From Tubiluchus corallicola (lineage: Eukaryota > Priapulida > Priapulimorpha > Priapulimorphida > Tubiluchidae): 47,750 nucleotides of DNA. Below the pieces are notes generated by a model that did not search any database, was not told where the DNA came from, and saw only the letters and a list, made by a program, of their open reading frames with translations. Positions within the stretch are counted from its first letter, which is position 1. Each line of letters begins with the position of its first letter. The stretch covers positions 1-47,750 of the forward strand of contig JAQGDQ010001315.1 of assembly GCA_030141605.1 (NCBI GenBank), given 5' to 3'. The translations under genes were made by a program, and so were the position numbers. Below, piece by piece: positions 10,620-20,109 of this stretch.

Positions 10620-12098
10620 TCACTGCTTATTATTATCCAGATCATTAGGCTCTGTTTTTATAACTGTAGCATTTGTGTTGTGATTTGCATTACTAATGCA
10701 GCTTTCTAAATCGTCCTCAAACGCAACTGTTTCGGTTTTGATAGGTGCATTATCAGTTTCTATGCCATGATCATCACCAGTCTTAAAATGTTCAAAGTGT
10801 TTGGATGAAGTGTCTGTCAGAGCACAATTAAATGGTTTTTCTCTACTTGAAGTTCTTAAATGCTTTGTTCTTTGATGTTTATTCAAACTGCCTAGTTGAG
10901 TGAAAGCGGCATCACACTTGTCACACTTGTATGGTCGTTCACCAGTATGAATTCTTAAATGTTGCTTCAGATTGCTTAACTGGGTAAATGCACTTTCACA
11001 CTCATTGCATTTAAATGGTCGCTCTCCCGTATGAGTTCTCGAATGAGATTTCAGATTTCCAGCATCAGCAAAGGCTCTATTACAAAAATTGCAATTAAAA
11101 GGCTTTTCGCCAGAGTGAGTTCTTAAATGTCGTTTTAACTCACTTGACTGGACAAAGTCAGCATCACAGTGAGTACACTGAAAAGGTTTCTTTTCTAAGT
11201 GCCTTCTCATATGCCTCGTTAACTCTCCAATTTGAAAAAAACCGGTATCACAATGATCACATTTAAAAGGCTTTTCTCCTAAATGGCTAATGAGGTGCCT
11301 TTTCAAAAGATACGGCCACGCAAATGCTATGTCACACTCGTCACAGTAAAAAGGCTTTTCTCCCGTATGATTCCTCACATGTACTTTTAGATTACCAAAC
11401 TGAGCAAAAGCAGCATCACAGTACTCACATTTGAATGGTTTTTCTCCAGAATGAATGCTCAAATGCCTTTTTAAATGATACGATTCAGCAAATTTGGCGT
11501 CACATGCTTCACACTTGAAAGGCTTTTCTTTTGTGTGCGTTCTCAAATGTCGTTTGAGAGCTCCTGACTGGCTAAACGAAGCATCACAGTGACTACACTT
11601 AAAAGGCCTTTCGCCTGTGTGAATTCTTAGGTGCCTCTTCAAGTGAAATGATTTAGCAAATGCAGCATCACACTGAAAGCATTGATGTTTTCTTTCTGAA
11701 TTTGTACGGCTGTCACAGTTCAAAGTATTGGAATAATCTAACATTTTTGTTACATCAGATGAAGCATTATGTTCTGTGTTTTTAGGTATGTCTTCACTTT
11801 GCGTGTCCTCATCGTCTGAAACATCATGTTCTAGTTTCACTGATGTTTTGCCAGCTTCCTCTGAAACATCATGTTCTAGTTTCACTAATGTTTTGCCAGC
11901 TTTCTCCGAAATATCGTGTTCCGTGTTCACTGATGCTCTTCTGGAATTCAACAAAGATTTTCTTGCGCAATCATCATTCGAATGACTCATGTCATCTTCT
12001 GCTGTAAGATTACCTTCACTATCTAGTGTTTTGTCACTGAAAGTATCATCTACTAGTTCAGTTTTTATAGGAAAGAAACCAGACTGTTCGACTTCCAT
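10620..12098 (-). CDS. C2H2 zinc-finger protein with 10 fingers
   Basis: Probable nuclear DNA-binding protein of 492 residues. Ten classical C2H2 fingers run from about residue 140 to 425 with TGEKPFKC-type linkers; the first is CFQCDAAF and the last, CDKCDAAF, has an extended His spacing (HQRTKH). The N-terminal 139 residues are acidic and contain an imperfect repeat (KLEHDVSEEAGKTSV). The tail after the fingers is also acidic. Five SUMO-consensus psi-K-x-E motifs flank the fingers: IKTE at 11, VKLE at 72 and 87, and two IKTE in the tail, several with acidic residues after them. The ATG at 12098 is chosen because the in-frame triplets before it include a stop (TAA at 12119-12117) and the earlier open codon is TTG. 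An acceptor (TTTTACAG) lies 26 nt upstream. No KRAB, BTB or ZAD domain is seen. It is probably a paralogue of the 16-finger gene. Confidence 0.93.
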   Translation of the reverse strand: MEVEQSGFFPIKTELVDDTFSDKTLDSEGNLTAEDDMSHSNDDCARKSLLNSRRASVNTEHDISEKAGKTLVKLEHDVSEEAGKTSVKLEHDVSDDEDTQSEDIPKNTEHNASSDVTKMLDYSNTLNCDSRTNSERKHQCFQCDAAFAKSFHLKRHLRIHTGERPFKCSHCDASFSQSGALKRHLRTHTKEKPFKCEACDAKFAESYHLKRHLSIHSGEKPFKCEYCDAAFAQFGNLKVHVRNHTGEKPFYCDECDIAFAWPYLLKRHLISHLGEKPFKCDHCDTGFFQIGELTRHMRRHLEKKPFQCTHCDADFVQSSELKRHLRTHSGEKPFNCNFCNRAFADAGNLKSHSRTHTGERPFKCNECESAFTQLSNLKQHLRIHTGERPYKCDKCDAAFTQLGSLNKHQRTKHLRTSSREKPFNCALTDTSSKHFEHFKTGDDHGIETDNAPIKTETVAFEDDLESCISNANHNTNATVIKTEPNDLDNNKQ

Positions 12099-12116
12099 TT
12101 GAAAACACAGGAGCAA

Positions 12117-12122
12117 TTACAT
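12117..12122 (-). promoter_or_regulatory. start-stop upstream ORF (ATGTAA)
   Basis: Directly after the predicted acceptor, the leader reads AT-ATG-TAA, in frame with the main ATG 24 nt downstream. A minimal start-stop uORF of this kind can stall ribosomes and lower translation. It also shows that the main frame cannot extend upstream through this exon. Confidence 0.4.
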
Positions 12123-12124
12123 AT

Positions 12125-12190
12125 CTGTAAAATGAGTAAATGAAATATAAACTGTAGTGACAACTTTGTTTTATTAAAATAATTACATAC
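12125..12190 (-). other. possible 66-nt leader intron
   Basis: GTATGT donor and TTTTACAG acceptor on the minus strand, T-rich, length divisible by three and free of stops in the upstream-exon frame. It would join the segment at 12191-12315 to the zinc-finger exon. Confidence 0.4.
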
Positions 12191-12315
12191 TGTGAATGTA
12201 GGGCATATTGACTTTCATGCACTGACTTTAGTATTTCCATTATTCTAGTATTAACTACTTCAGGACCATAGGCATTTGCTGCATTTTGCATAGGTTCATT
12301 ACGATGGATTTTCAT
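12191..12315 (-). other. possible upstream exon with uORF
   Basis: A protein-like open frame (MKIHRNEPMQNAANAYGPEV, then TRIMEILKSVHESQYALHSQ) ends at a GTATGT donor. Spliced or not, its frame runs past the zinc-finger ATG in another frame and stops inside that coding region. It could therefore be an overlapping upstream ORF or the 3' part of another small protein. I do not recognise it. Confidence 0.3.
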
Positions 12316-14190
12316 GCAAAATTATACATGAAATGCACTTTCTTGCCTAAACAAATTGAAAATCGACTTTTGAGGAAAAAATTGGTAAAAAGCTTTCAGT
12401 TACTGCAATGTGCAGTATCACTTTGTTGGAAATCGGGTAATGCAGAAAATTTCACTTATCCGGAAACAGAACACTCTGATACACTTCGGCCTCAAGTCTA
12501 CTCTACGTTTAAGGAGAAATTTCTGATAAAAGATAAAATTTTGTCTTTAGCTAATCGGTTGGTTTTTCAGCTTGAACTCTGTACAGCTGATAGTTCTCTA
12601 GGGCTGTAGTAAGCAGGCGATCAACAAAACAGTGTGTTCAATCGATCATGCAAGTGTACACCAGCCTAAATAGCTACTGAATAGGTAACTTTGAGTGCTT
12701 GAAAAGGGTGCATTTTCTTAATTGTATCACTTGTTTTTCTTAATTTTATCCAATTAAATCACTTATAAATGTTTAAACAAATAGCATGATTGGATAGCCG
12801 AGCTTCTCTTGAATAGCACAGTACCAAATTTGTAATCATTAAGTTATTTTCGTGCTCGCACAGTAGCAGAAAAGTCATAGGTCTTACAAGACCTATTCTG
12901 AATGGTGTGATCCTGCTTTAGTTTTGAACGGGTTATTTTTTATTTTTGTTTAGCTCCGATAAACTAATATTAATGAAGATATGTCTTGAGTATACAAGTC
13001 AAAGTCTTATTTTTGGTACTTTGATTAATCTCCCACATGTTTTGGTTTTTTGGCTACAAATTTGGTTGTTACCAATAGCTTATTTTAAACCTCAACTGTG
13101 CTAACACGATCATGCACTGTGTGTTTGTATTGTTCTTCTTGTTGTATGGTCATATGTCTAATTATGAGTGCTAGAATATTCATTCATGTTGTTCTGAATA
13201 ATTAGCAATTCTTTTAACAGCAGGTATCTATCAGGCGAAACAATCACAAATCAGTTTGCAAATGACACCTCATCATAAGAGCAATTTATCAGACCTTCCT
13301 CCTAATATCTTTGTTGAGCTAAATAAAAAAGCTTAACTCCTGGTTTTTTCCGGAATCAACACCTAACCACCTGAATTTTGTATTTTGCAGAATAAAAATA
13401 ATTTATTTGTTTGCCTTGCAAACAAATACAAAAAACTATAATTATAGCAATATTCAACAATATTTAAAGAAGAACAGGAGGGTAAAAGACCAAAATGGTT
13501 ATATGGTCTGCCATCCCTAAGGGGACCATCCTTAAGAAGAAGGCAGTTTTCCACAAGGCAGTTTAACTAATGGTCCCTCGTAATTTTTTAACTATACCCT
13601 ATGCTTAGTCTATATACTAATGCACACTATTCCTAATAATTATTAAATAAAATCCTCACTTAAAATTACACACTAATCATAAATGAACAAATTATCATCA
13701 TCATCATTATCATCATCATAATTTGCCATGCCTATTAGGATATACAGAATTCTAAAATGAAAGAAATTTGCAATACATGTAACCGCAGCAGTTAATCCAA
13801 CAAATTCAACTAGATACTATTATGCCAGTGGCTTATCAGCACCACATCCGAGCGATTACCGAAATATTACTTCAATTCTTCATTTCTGTAGTCACATATC
13901 CTCTGACATGATTCTTGCAATCACTTTAAGCAATGTCTAATGGTGTGTTGATAAGATCTTTTTGAATGAAATTAATGTAAGTCAGCAACTGTCTTTCTTG
14001 CGGTTTCTTTTCCTACTTCAGTGTTTCCTTGAAAACTAATTATATCAACCTGTCGTCTGGTAGTCGTATAACAAGACACGTCCTTCCTAATTTTGTCTTT
14101 TACCAGATTGGCGTCTATTTCTTATTGCGTTATTTTTTCTTCTATTTAAATATTTACATGAGCTACACACATCAACATCATAGCGCCGTT
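12316..14190. other. spacer between zinc-finger genes, left part
   Basis: No supported gene. It holds a perfect 9-bp inverted repeat at 12877-12896 (ATAGGTCTT, AC, then AAGACCTAT) and a short CAT/TCA repeat near 13690-13725. A minus-strand open frame at 13363-13554 may be an old repeat but is unidentified. Leader exons of the 10-finger gene may lie here. Confidence 0.4.
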
Positions 14191-14915
14191 GGGCGCCCAG
14201 TAATCCACTAGCCGAAGTAGGACAATTGGCGTACATGGACAAGCGCAAGTAGGATGCGTCGTACATGGGCTAGACCAAGTAAGACACATCCTAAGGACCC
14301 TTGACAGTCGTTAAGCGTACTGGCACGTCCATTTATGTAACAATAATAATTAAACACGTCATTACACGTTGAATAATTTATTATACATCTGATAAAATAA
14401 AAGGATTTTATTCTGAGCTAGAAGAATTAATATTTGCCAATATTAATCTTCTTTGAAGTAAAATAAGCGCACTTTTTAGGCGATTCCAACATTGTTCAAG
14501 GTATATCATTTTTTTATTTTGTCTTGCTTCAAAGACAGGAAACCCTTTTCACTCCCTCTTGAACAAATAATTGTTTTCTACTAAGTAAATGGGTTAACGA
14601 CTTATGTGCTTTACATAGTTTCTCTCTTTAAAATCATTAGATTCTTAGTTTAATGTTATGATGATATTAATGGAGCTAATAATAATGATGATATTGTTGT
14701 GAAAAGTAAATTGTCAAGGACTATCCATCATTATTATAAAGTTACTTTTTTCTAAAACAAATTTAGTTTTACGTTTTATTATGTCATAGATCTCGATTCT
14801 TGACAGAAATCGCTAGTGCCCTACTTGGGCTACCCATGTGCGACACTGCTTTTCCGCAAATTTAGCACTTGTTCTACAGGAAGCCCTATTTCGGCTAGTG
14901 GATCACTCGGCGCCC
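14191..14915. mobile_element. non-autonomous TIR element, about 725 bp
   Basis: The left end (GGGCGCCCAGTAATCCACTA, continuing GCCGAAGTAGG) and the reverse complement of the right end (GGGCGCCGAGTGATCCACTA, continuing GCCGAAATAGG) match at 28 of 31 positions. The interior is AT-rich with no transposase. No clear target-site duplication was found, so the superfamily is open. Confidence 0.7.
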
Positions 14916-16379
14916 TACAGCAATCATCATCCAAACGTTCCAATGTGGGAAATCAACATAAATTTGCCAGAATTCAACGCCGTGGATAGATTTAGCTGAA
15001 GCGCATACAGACGCACCGGAAGCAACGAAACTTACACTAAATGAAACAATGGAGTAGATATTGAAATAGCTATAATATTTTATCAACTAAATAAATATTA
15101 AACTGATAAAAACTTTTTTCATTAATTAGATAGGTTTAGTCTGTACAGACTAGTTGCGCATGGTGTGCACAACTGTTGAATAGGGCTAAGCATTCTCTAC
15201 CAGAACGCGAATTCGAATTTGTGGCTTTCGAATTGAGATTGAAAAACTTTCGAGTCACCAGTAAAAATTAATTTTGCAGAGATCATGCATATTACTCTGC
15301 TCTAAAAACGCTTGAAATTGTTTACAGAACTCGCAGCAAAATTAGTTGCATGATGTTTCAATCATTTTAATGATAAAGAATTGTTGTGACTGAAGTGCTA
15401 AATTATTCGAATCTATAGTTATAAGATCTATAGTGCTAAAAACCTGCAGAAGGAGAAATGTCAGCACACTTAGATTTTGCACAGAAAGATTTAAACACTT
15501 CAGCAATGATCCTGAGAAATAAATGCACTTTATGAGCCCTGGCATAGGGAGGTGAACAGAATCATGTCCCTGGACGTATGATTCATTAGATGATGATGAT
15601 TCTGATTCCTGAAAATAAGTTAGGTTATGGCTGTCTATGCTAAGGGCCCCGCCATTAAGGGCTAGCTGGTGCCAATGCAACTGTGATGTTGGTTAGTTTT
15701 TTATTGTTCAGTAAAAATCAAAGACAATACCAAACATTTGTCTACTTTCCTACAAATCTTTTTGTAGCTAAACAAACATCATTACACTGCAGGTGATTGC
15801 AACACATGATTATTATTACAACTGTTACAAGATTATATTACTCAGATGTACTGTAAATGTGTGTTATTACAGAGTCAGTCAAAGAGAACAATGATCTTTT
15901 ATTGACCTCACATTTAGTACACACACGATGATTGTTATAAAACAAAGTAATAATAAATAGTAACAAAAGCTTTGAAAAGGACAATAACAATAAATACCTG
16001 CTTTATAACTAATGTTTTCAGAAGAAAAATAGTAGCAACAATCTGATTTGAAAAGAAAACAATGTTTTTTTGCTATTAGCTGTCCTTTTTGCTGTTTTAT
16101 TTCTTCTGAGATTAAGATATTCTAGACACTTATCTCAAAAATTTCATTTTGCTCAACATCTGCCGTAAAAATATACGTAACTTATAATAATAATACTTTG
16201 TTCATAAAAAAAAATTGTAGCCGGCAACTCACTTAAAAAAGTTTATTAGAAGATTTCTATTTAAAAAGATATTTTTCATACTGCTGTACATTTGCGAAAC
16301 ACAAAAAGTAGAGAATTTACTTACAAAAATATAGTTTTTCAACATTTGTGCAGTTTTCATTCATGTGAAGCTTTGAAAA
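14916..16379. other. spacer between zinc-finger genes, right part
   Basis: No supported gene. A minus-strand open frame at 15342-15680 contains a Ser-rich stretch (ESESSSSNESYVQGHDSVHL) that might be an exon but has no known motif. The rest is AT-rich. Confidence 0.35.
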
Positions 16380-16755
16380 ATGGCTCTTGCTGACGAAGAT
16401 GTGGACTTGGAAACAGACAAAAAAACCAAGCAAAATGGTAGCTTCCAGAAGCTACTATCAGAATAGTATAAGAATTAAGAATAGGAGCTTTTTACAATTG
16501 CTGTACTCGTTTCTAGACAGAAAAGGGTGTAATGAGTTGTAAAATTAGATTTTTGGTGTTTTTTTAACATTTTCTTGATAATTTGATGCTAGAATATAAA
16601 AGTCCAATATATTTAGCGTTGATTTTTATAAAATGCAAGAAATTGACATTTGACCAAATTCTTGGGTCATTCCACTTTGAAGCATCACAACATAGTTTTA
16701 ACTATGCTGACTTATGGACGATTTTCGTATGCAAGCAAAAGTACATATCTCAATA
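16380..16755 (+). mobile_element. MITE-like TIR element, copy 2 (left part decayed)
   Basis: The segment is similar to the reverse complement of 1739-2100: shared blocks include TTTCTTGATAATTTG, then TATATTTAGC, then TTTTAACTATG and the terminal GCTGACTTATGGACG. The right end is clear near 16750. The left terminal repeat was not located and may be decayed or further left, towards 16000. It sits just downstream of the 16-finger zinc-finger gene. Confidence 0.55.
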
Positions 16756-16907
16756 ATACAAACATTGACAATGTGCAGTCATCCATTTGTTAATTACTTA
16801 AACAACAGAGTCAATACACATGATAACAACAGAAAATAACTGTGTAAGGTCTGTCACATGGATGAGAAGATAGCACTGAGTTGTTAAGATTAAATAGTAT
16901 AGTTTTC

Positions 16908-18692
16908 TTATTTGTGAGTCTTCAGGTGACGCTTTAAACCAGTAGATCGGACAAAAGCCGCACTGCACAGATCACACTTAAATGGCTTTGATCCAGTGTG
17001 AACTAGTAAATGTTGCTTCAAATGGCTTAAGCAAGTATATCCAGCATCACACTTCGTACACTTAATGAGTTCACCAGTGTGAAGTCGCAGATGACGTTTC
17101 AAATGATTAGATCTAGAAAAAGCCATATTACACTGAATACATTTAAATGGCTTTTCTCCTGTATGAATTACAAGATGGCGTCTCAGGTCAGCTGCTCGAT
17201 AACAGGCGAATTTACATTGAGTACAGTTAAATGACTTTTCTCCCGTGTGAGTTTTTAAATGATGTTTAAATGAACCTGAAAATGTAAAAGCTGCACCACA
17301 CTGAAAACATTTGAAAGGCTTCTCTCCTGTATGAATTCTAAGGTGCCTCTTCAAATGACCTGAATTAGCAAAAGCAGCAGCGCAGTAACTACACATGAAA
17401 GGTTTTTCTCCTGTGTGAGTTCTTAGATGTACTGCTAATGACCCTGACTGTGTGAAAGTTGCTTCACACCTGTCACATTTATAAGGCTTTTCTCCAGTGT
17501 GAATTCTTACATGTCGTTCCAAACGGCTTAAATAAGTAAAGGATGCACCACACTGGTCACACTTTAGAGATTTTTCTTTATGACTTTTTTGATGTTTCCT
17601 CAAATAGCCTGGCTGACTAAACTCCGCATCACACTGACCGCATTTAAAGGATTTCTCAGCTGTGTGAGTACTTCGGTGACACTTCAAATCATATAAACGA
17701 GTGAAAGCAGAATCACAGTGGTTACATCTGAATAGTTTTTCTCCAGTATGAGCTTTTATGTGTCGCTTCAGATTACATGACCATGTAAAAGCAGCATCAC
17801 ACAAACTGCACTTAAATGGCTTTTCAGCCGTGTGGATTCTTAGGTGTGCCTTCAGGGTAGCCTGTTGAGTAAAAGAGCCATCACATTGGTTACATTTAAA
17901 AGGCTTCTCCCCTGTGTGAGTTCTCAAATGACGCTTCAAATGGCTAGACCTGGCAAAGGCAGTACCACATTCACTGCACTTAAATGGTTTTTCTTGTGTG
18001 TGAGTTGATAAGTGTTGTTTCAAAACACTCGCATATGTAAAAGCAGAATCGCATTGACTGCATTTAAATGGTTTCTCTCCTGTATGAATTCTCAAATGTC
18101 GTTTCAAGTCACTTGACCAACTAAAAGCAGCTTCACAATGGTCACACTTAAAAAGCTTTTCCCCAGTGTGGTAGCTTGTGTGGCGCTTCAAAGAGCCAGG
18201 GTGAGAGAACTGAGCATGGCACCACTCACACTCGAAACATTTTTCAGCTGTACAAGTTTTTAGACTTTGACTTAAATTGTCACCGCCGTTTCCGGCCGAA
18301 GCATCGGGCTGTGTCAAAGGCTTAGTCTTGGCGCCTGTAACTTTATCACAGTCAGTGGAAATATTGCAATCATTTTCGATAGACAGAAAGGCAGCTTGAA
18401 TACCATGATACATTGCTTCGTCATTCCTAGTGTTTTCTATGTTAGCCAATGAAACACTGAGTTCACTTTTCATAGGTATAAAATTAACTTGGGAATCCAG
18501 ATCACATGATTTGCCGCTTTTGAAATCTTCAACATCATCTTCTGAATCACAAGGTTGAGATTTTACTCGTGCAAAATCAGTTTTTGTGTCCTGGACTTTT
18601 GACTTATCATTATCACAATCTTCGTCGTTGTTCGTCACATGATTAGGTTCAGTTTTAACAATTGCAGGATCTGATAGCTTGGCCTGTTCCAT
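16908..18692 (-). CDS. C2H2 zinc-finger protein with 16 fingers
   Basis: Probable nuclear DNA-binding protein of 594 residues. A 154-residue acidic N-terminus is followed by 16 tandem C2H2 fingers from residue 155 to the C-terminus, which ends KTHK right after the last His. Linkers are mostly TGEKPFKC. Fingers 8 and 9 are joined by a shortened linker (KEKSLK), and fingers 14 and 15 by TGELIK. Finger 13 (CTQCKFACY) lacks the usual first Phe. SUMO-consensus motifs VKTE (residue 12) and MKSE (residue 74) sit in the acidic region. The ATG at 18692 is preferred to an earlier open TTG codon. A splice acceptor (TTACAG, exon edge at 18716) lies 24 nt upstream, as in the 10-finger gene, pointing to shared ancestry. 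No KRAB, BTB or SCAN domain. Confidence 0.93.
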   Translation of the reverse strand: MEQAKLSDPAIVKTEPNHVTNNDEDCDNDKSKVQDTKTDFARVKSQPCDSEDDVEDFKSGKSCDLDSQVNFIPMKSELSVSLANIENTRNDEAMYHGIQAAFLSIENDCNISTDCDKVTGAKTKPLTQPDASAGNGGDNLSQSLKTCTAEKCFECEWCHAQFSHPGSLKRHTSYHTGEKLFKCDHCEAAFSWSSDLKRHLRIHTGEKPFKCSQCDSAFTYASVLKQHLSTHTQEKPFKCSECGTAFARSSHLKRHLRTHTGEKPFKCNQCDGSFTQQATLKAHLRIHTAEKPFKCSLCDAAFTWSCNLKRHIKAHTGEKLFRCNHCDSAFTRLYDLKCHRSTHTAEKSFKCGQCDAEFSQPGYLRKHQKSHKEKSLKCDQCGASFTYLSRLERHVRIHTGEKPYKCDRCEATFTQSGSLAVHLRTHTGEKPFMCSYCAAAFANSGHLKRHLRIHTGEKPFKCFQCGAAFTFSGSFKHHLKTHTGEKSFNCTQCKFACYRAADLRRHLVIHTGEKPFKCIQCNMAFSRSNHLKRHLRLHTGELIKCTKCDAGYTCLSHLKQHLLVHTGSKPFKCDLCSAAFVRSTGLKRHLKTHK

Positions 18693-18716
18693 CTTTGCCA
18701 CCAAGATGTGTGAAAT

Positions 18717-19677
18717 CTGTAAAACAAACTAATAATGATCACTGATTCTCTTGCAAAAAGATGTCACGAACTTAAATTTCGTTTTCAGTTGATTCTGTTT
18801 TCCAACAATGGATGTATGTTAAGAATAAAAGCAATTGATGTAATGTGGTCTTACAAGTAGACAGCAGCCTCATGGTACTTTAAGAATAGGGGTGTAGCCG
18901 TTTCTAAAGCTCGGGGGAGCAAGTGCAAAAAAGGCATGAAGACACATGAAGCAATTATTTTTTAATTTTCTATACCACAACAGACAGTATCTGTGTGAGA
19001 AGAAGATATAATAGTAATTAGATGTGGAACAATTTGATAGTTGGTTCAATTAAACAACCTTGACAAATGAGTAGCATAAATGCATGGCCATTTTAGAAAT
19101 ACGGAGGCAGGTTGGTTGAATGAAGTAACAATTCAATTCTTCCAAGACCGAGGCGAATAATAAAGGGTTCACTTTTATCGCACAAATAAGCTAAAGAGTA
19201 AAAAAAATTGTTAAAAGTTGCCATTTTTGAAAAATGTGCTCAAGGGAGGGACTGTTCTCTTTGCTATCCTAACTAAAAAGGTTAACTGGCGTAGAAAAAT
19301 TGTATGATAACAACGATGACATATTTGCTGTGTAACAAATATGTAACCTGCCAAAGTTTCAGTTTTCTTAACAAATAAAATGATGCCAGCCACTGTAGCC
19401 ACATGACTACTTAAGTGTAACTTATGACTAAAAAACTTACTTTTCACATTTTTTAACAATATTCTTAAATAGTGAATTTTAATTAAGTTCTTATTTACCG
19501 TTCTATGGTACTTTTATGTACTAAAATAAATGTGATATAAAGTGGATAAAAATAATAGCTTTTAGTGATTCTGACGTTCATATCGTCTTATTTCATTAAG
19601 TCAGTAATTTCTCCGACGATTCTAGATCAAAGTTTAAATGATTCTTGGGCCAGTCTCTGCTCCTTCCTGGTCAGTAC
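18717..19677. other. region upstream of the 16-finger gene
   Basis: Should hold the leader intron and possibly promoter of the zinc-finger gene. No exon could be assigned. A fragment near 18890-18925 (GGGGTGTAGCCG ... CGGGGGAGC) may be a decayed DNA transposon end. Confidence 0.35.
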
Positions 19678-19685
19678 ATGCATAA

Positions 19686-20101
19686 CGGGGGCGGAACTTG
19701 GAGGGGGCGAAGGGGGGCGGGCGTCCCCCCGTCAAAATTTGCGCCCGCCCTGCCAAATCGGACAAACAATTTTTTTTGCAGTAGCCCAATAATATTTTTA
19801 ATCATTAAAGTTTGTCACCGAGTTAAATTATTCTGACTCGGTTTGGGAGATACAAATTGATGAGCCACCTCCTGATTGGACATTACCGACTCTTTGCTAC
19901 TCCTTAGCGACTCTTTCCCACGAGTTTGCTGCATAAAAGGGCGTGATTTTTGAGCACATTTCATCATTTTAATGCAGTATTTCAATTATTTCATCATTTT
20001 TATAATTTCCAGTATAAAAGGGGTTAAAAATTGGCTTAACCACTATTTAACCACTTCGGATACCTCCCCCCTCCTGCTTGCCACATCTAGTTCCGCCCCT
20101 G
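19686..20101. mobile_element. hAT-type MITE with 8-bp TSD
   Basis: The 416-bp element is flanked by a perfect 8-bp duplication ATGCATAA (19678-19685 and 20102-20109). The terminal repeats are CGGGGGCGGAACTTG at the left and CAGGGGCGGAACTAG at the right (reverse complement), matching the CAGGGGCGG ends common in hAT MITEs. No transposase inside, so it is non-autonomous. The perfect TSD suggests fairly recent insertion. Confidence 0.88.
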
Positions 20102-20109
20102 ATGCATAA

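Noticed and set aside
16380-16466. Small plus-strand ORF MALADEDVDLETDKKTKQNG (28 residues)
   Set aside because: Lies within the dispersed TIR element, and the other copy does not keep the frame.
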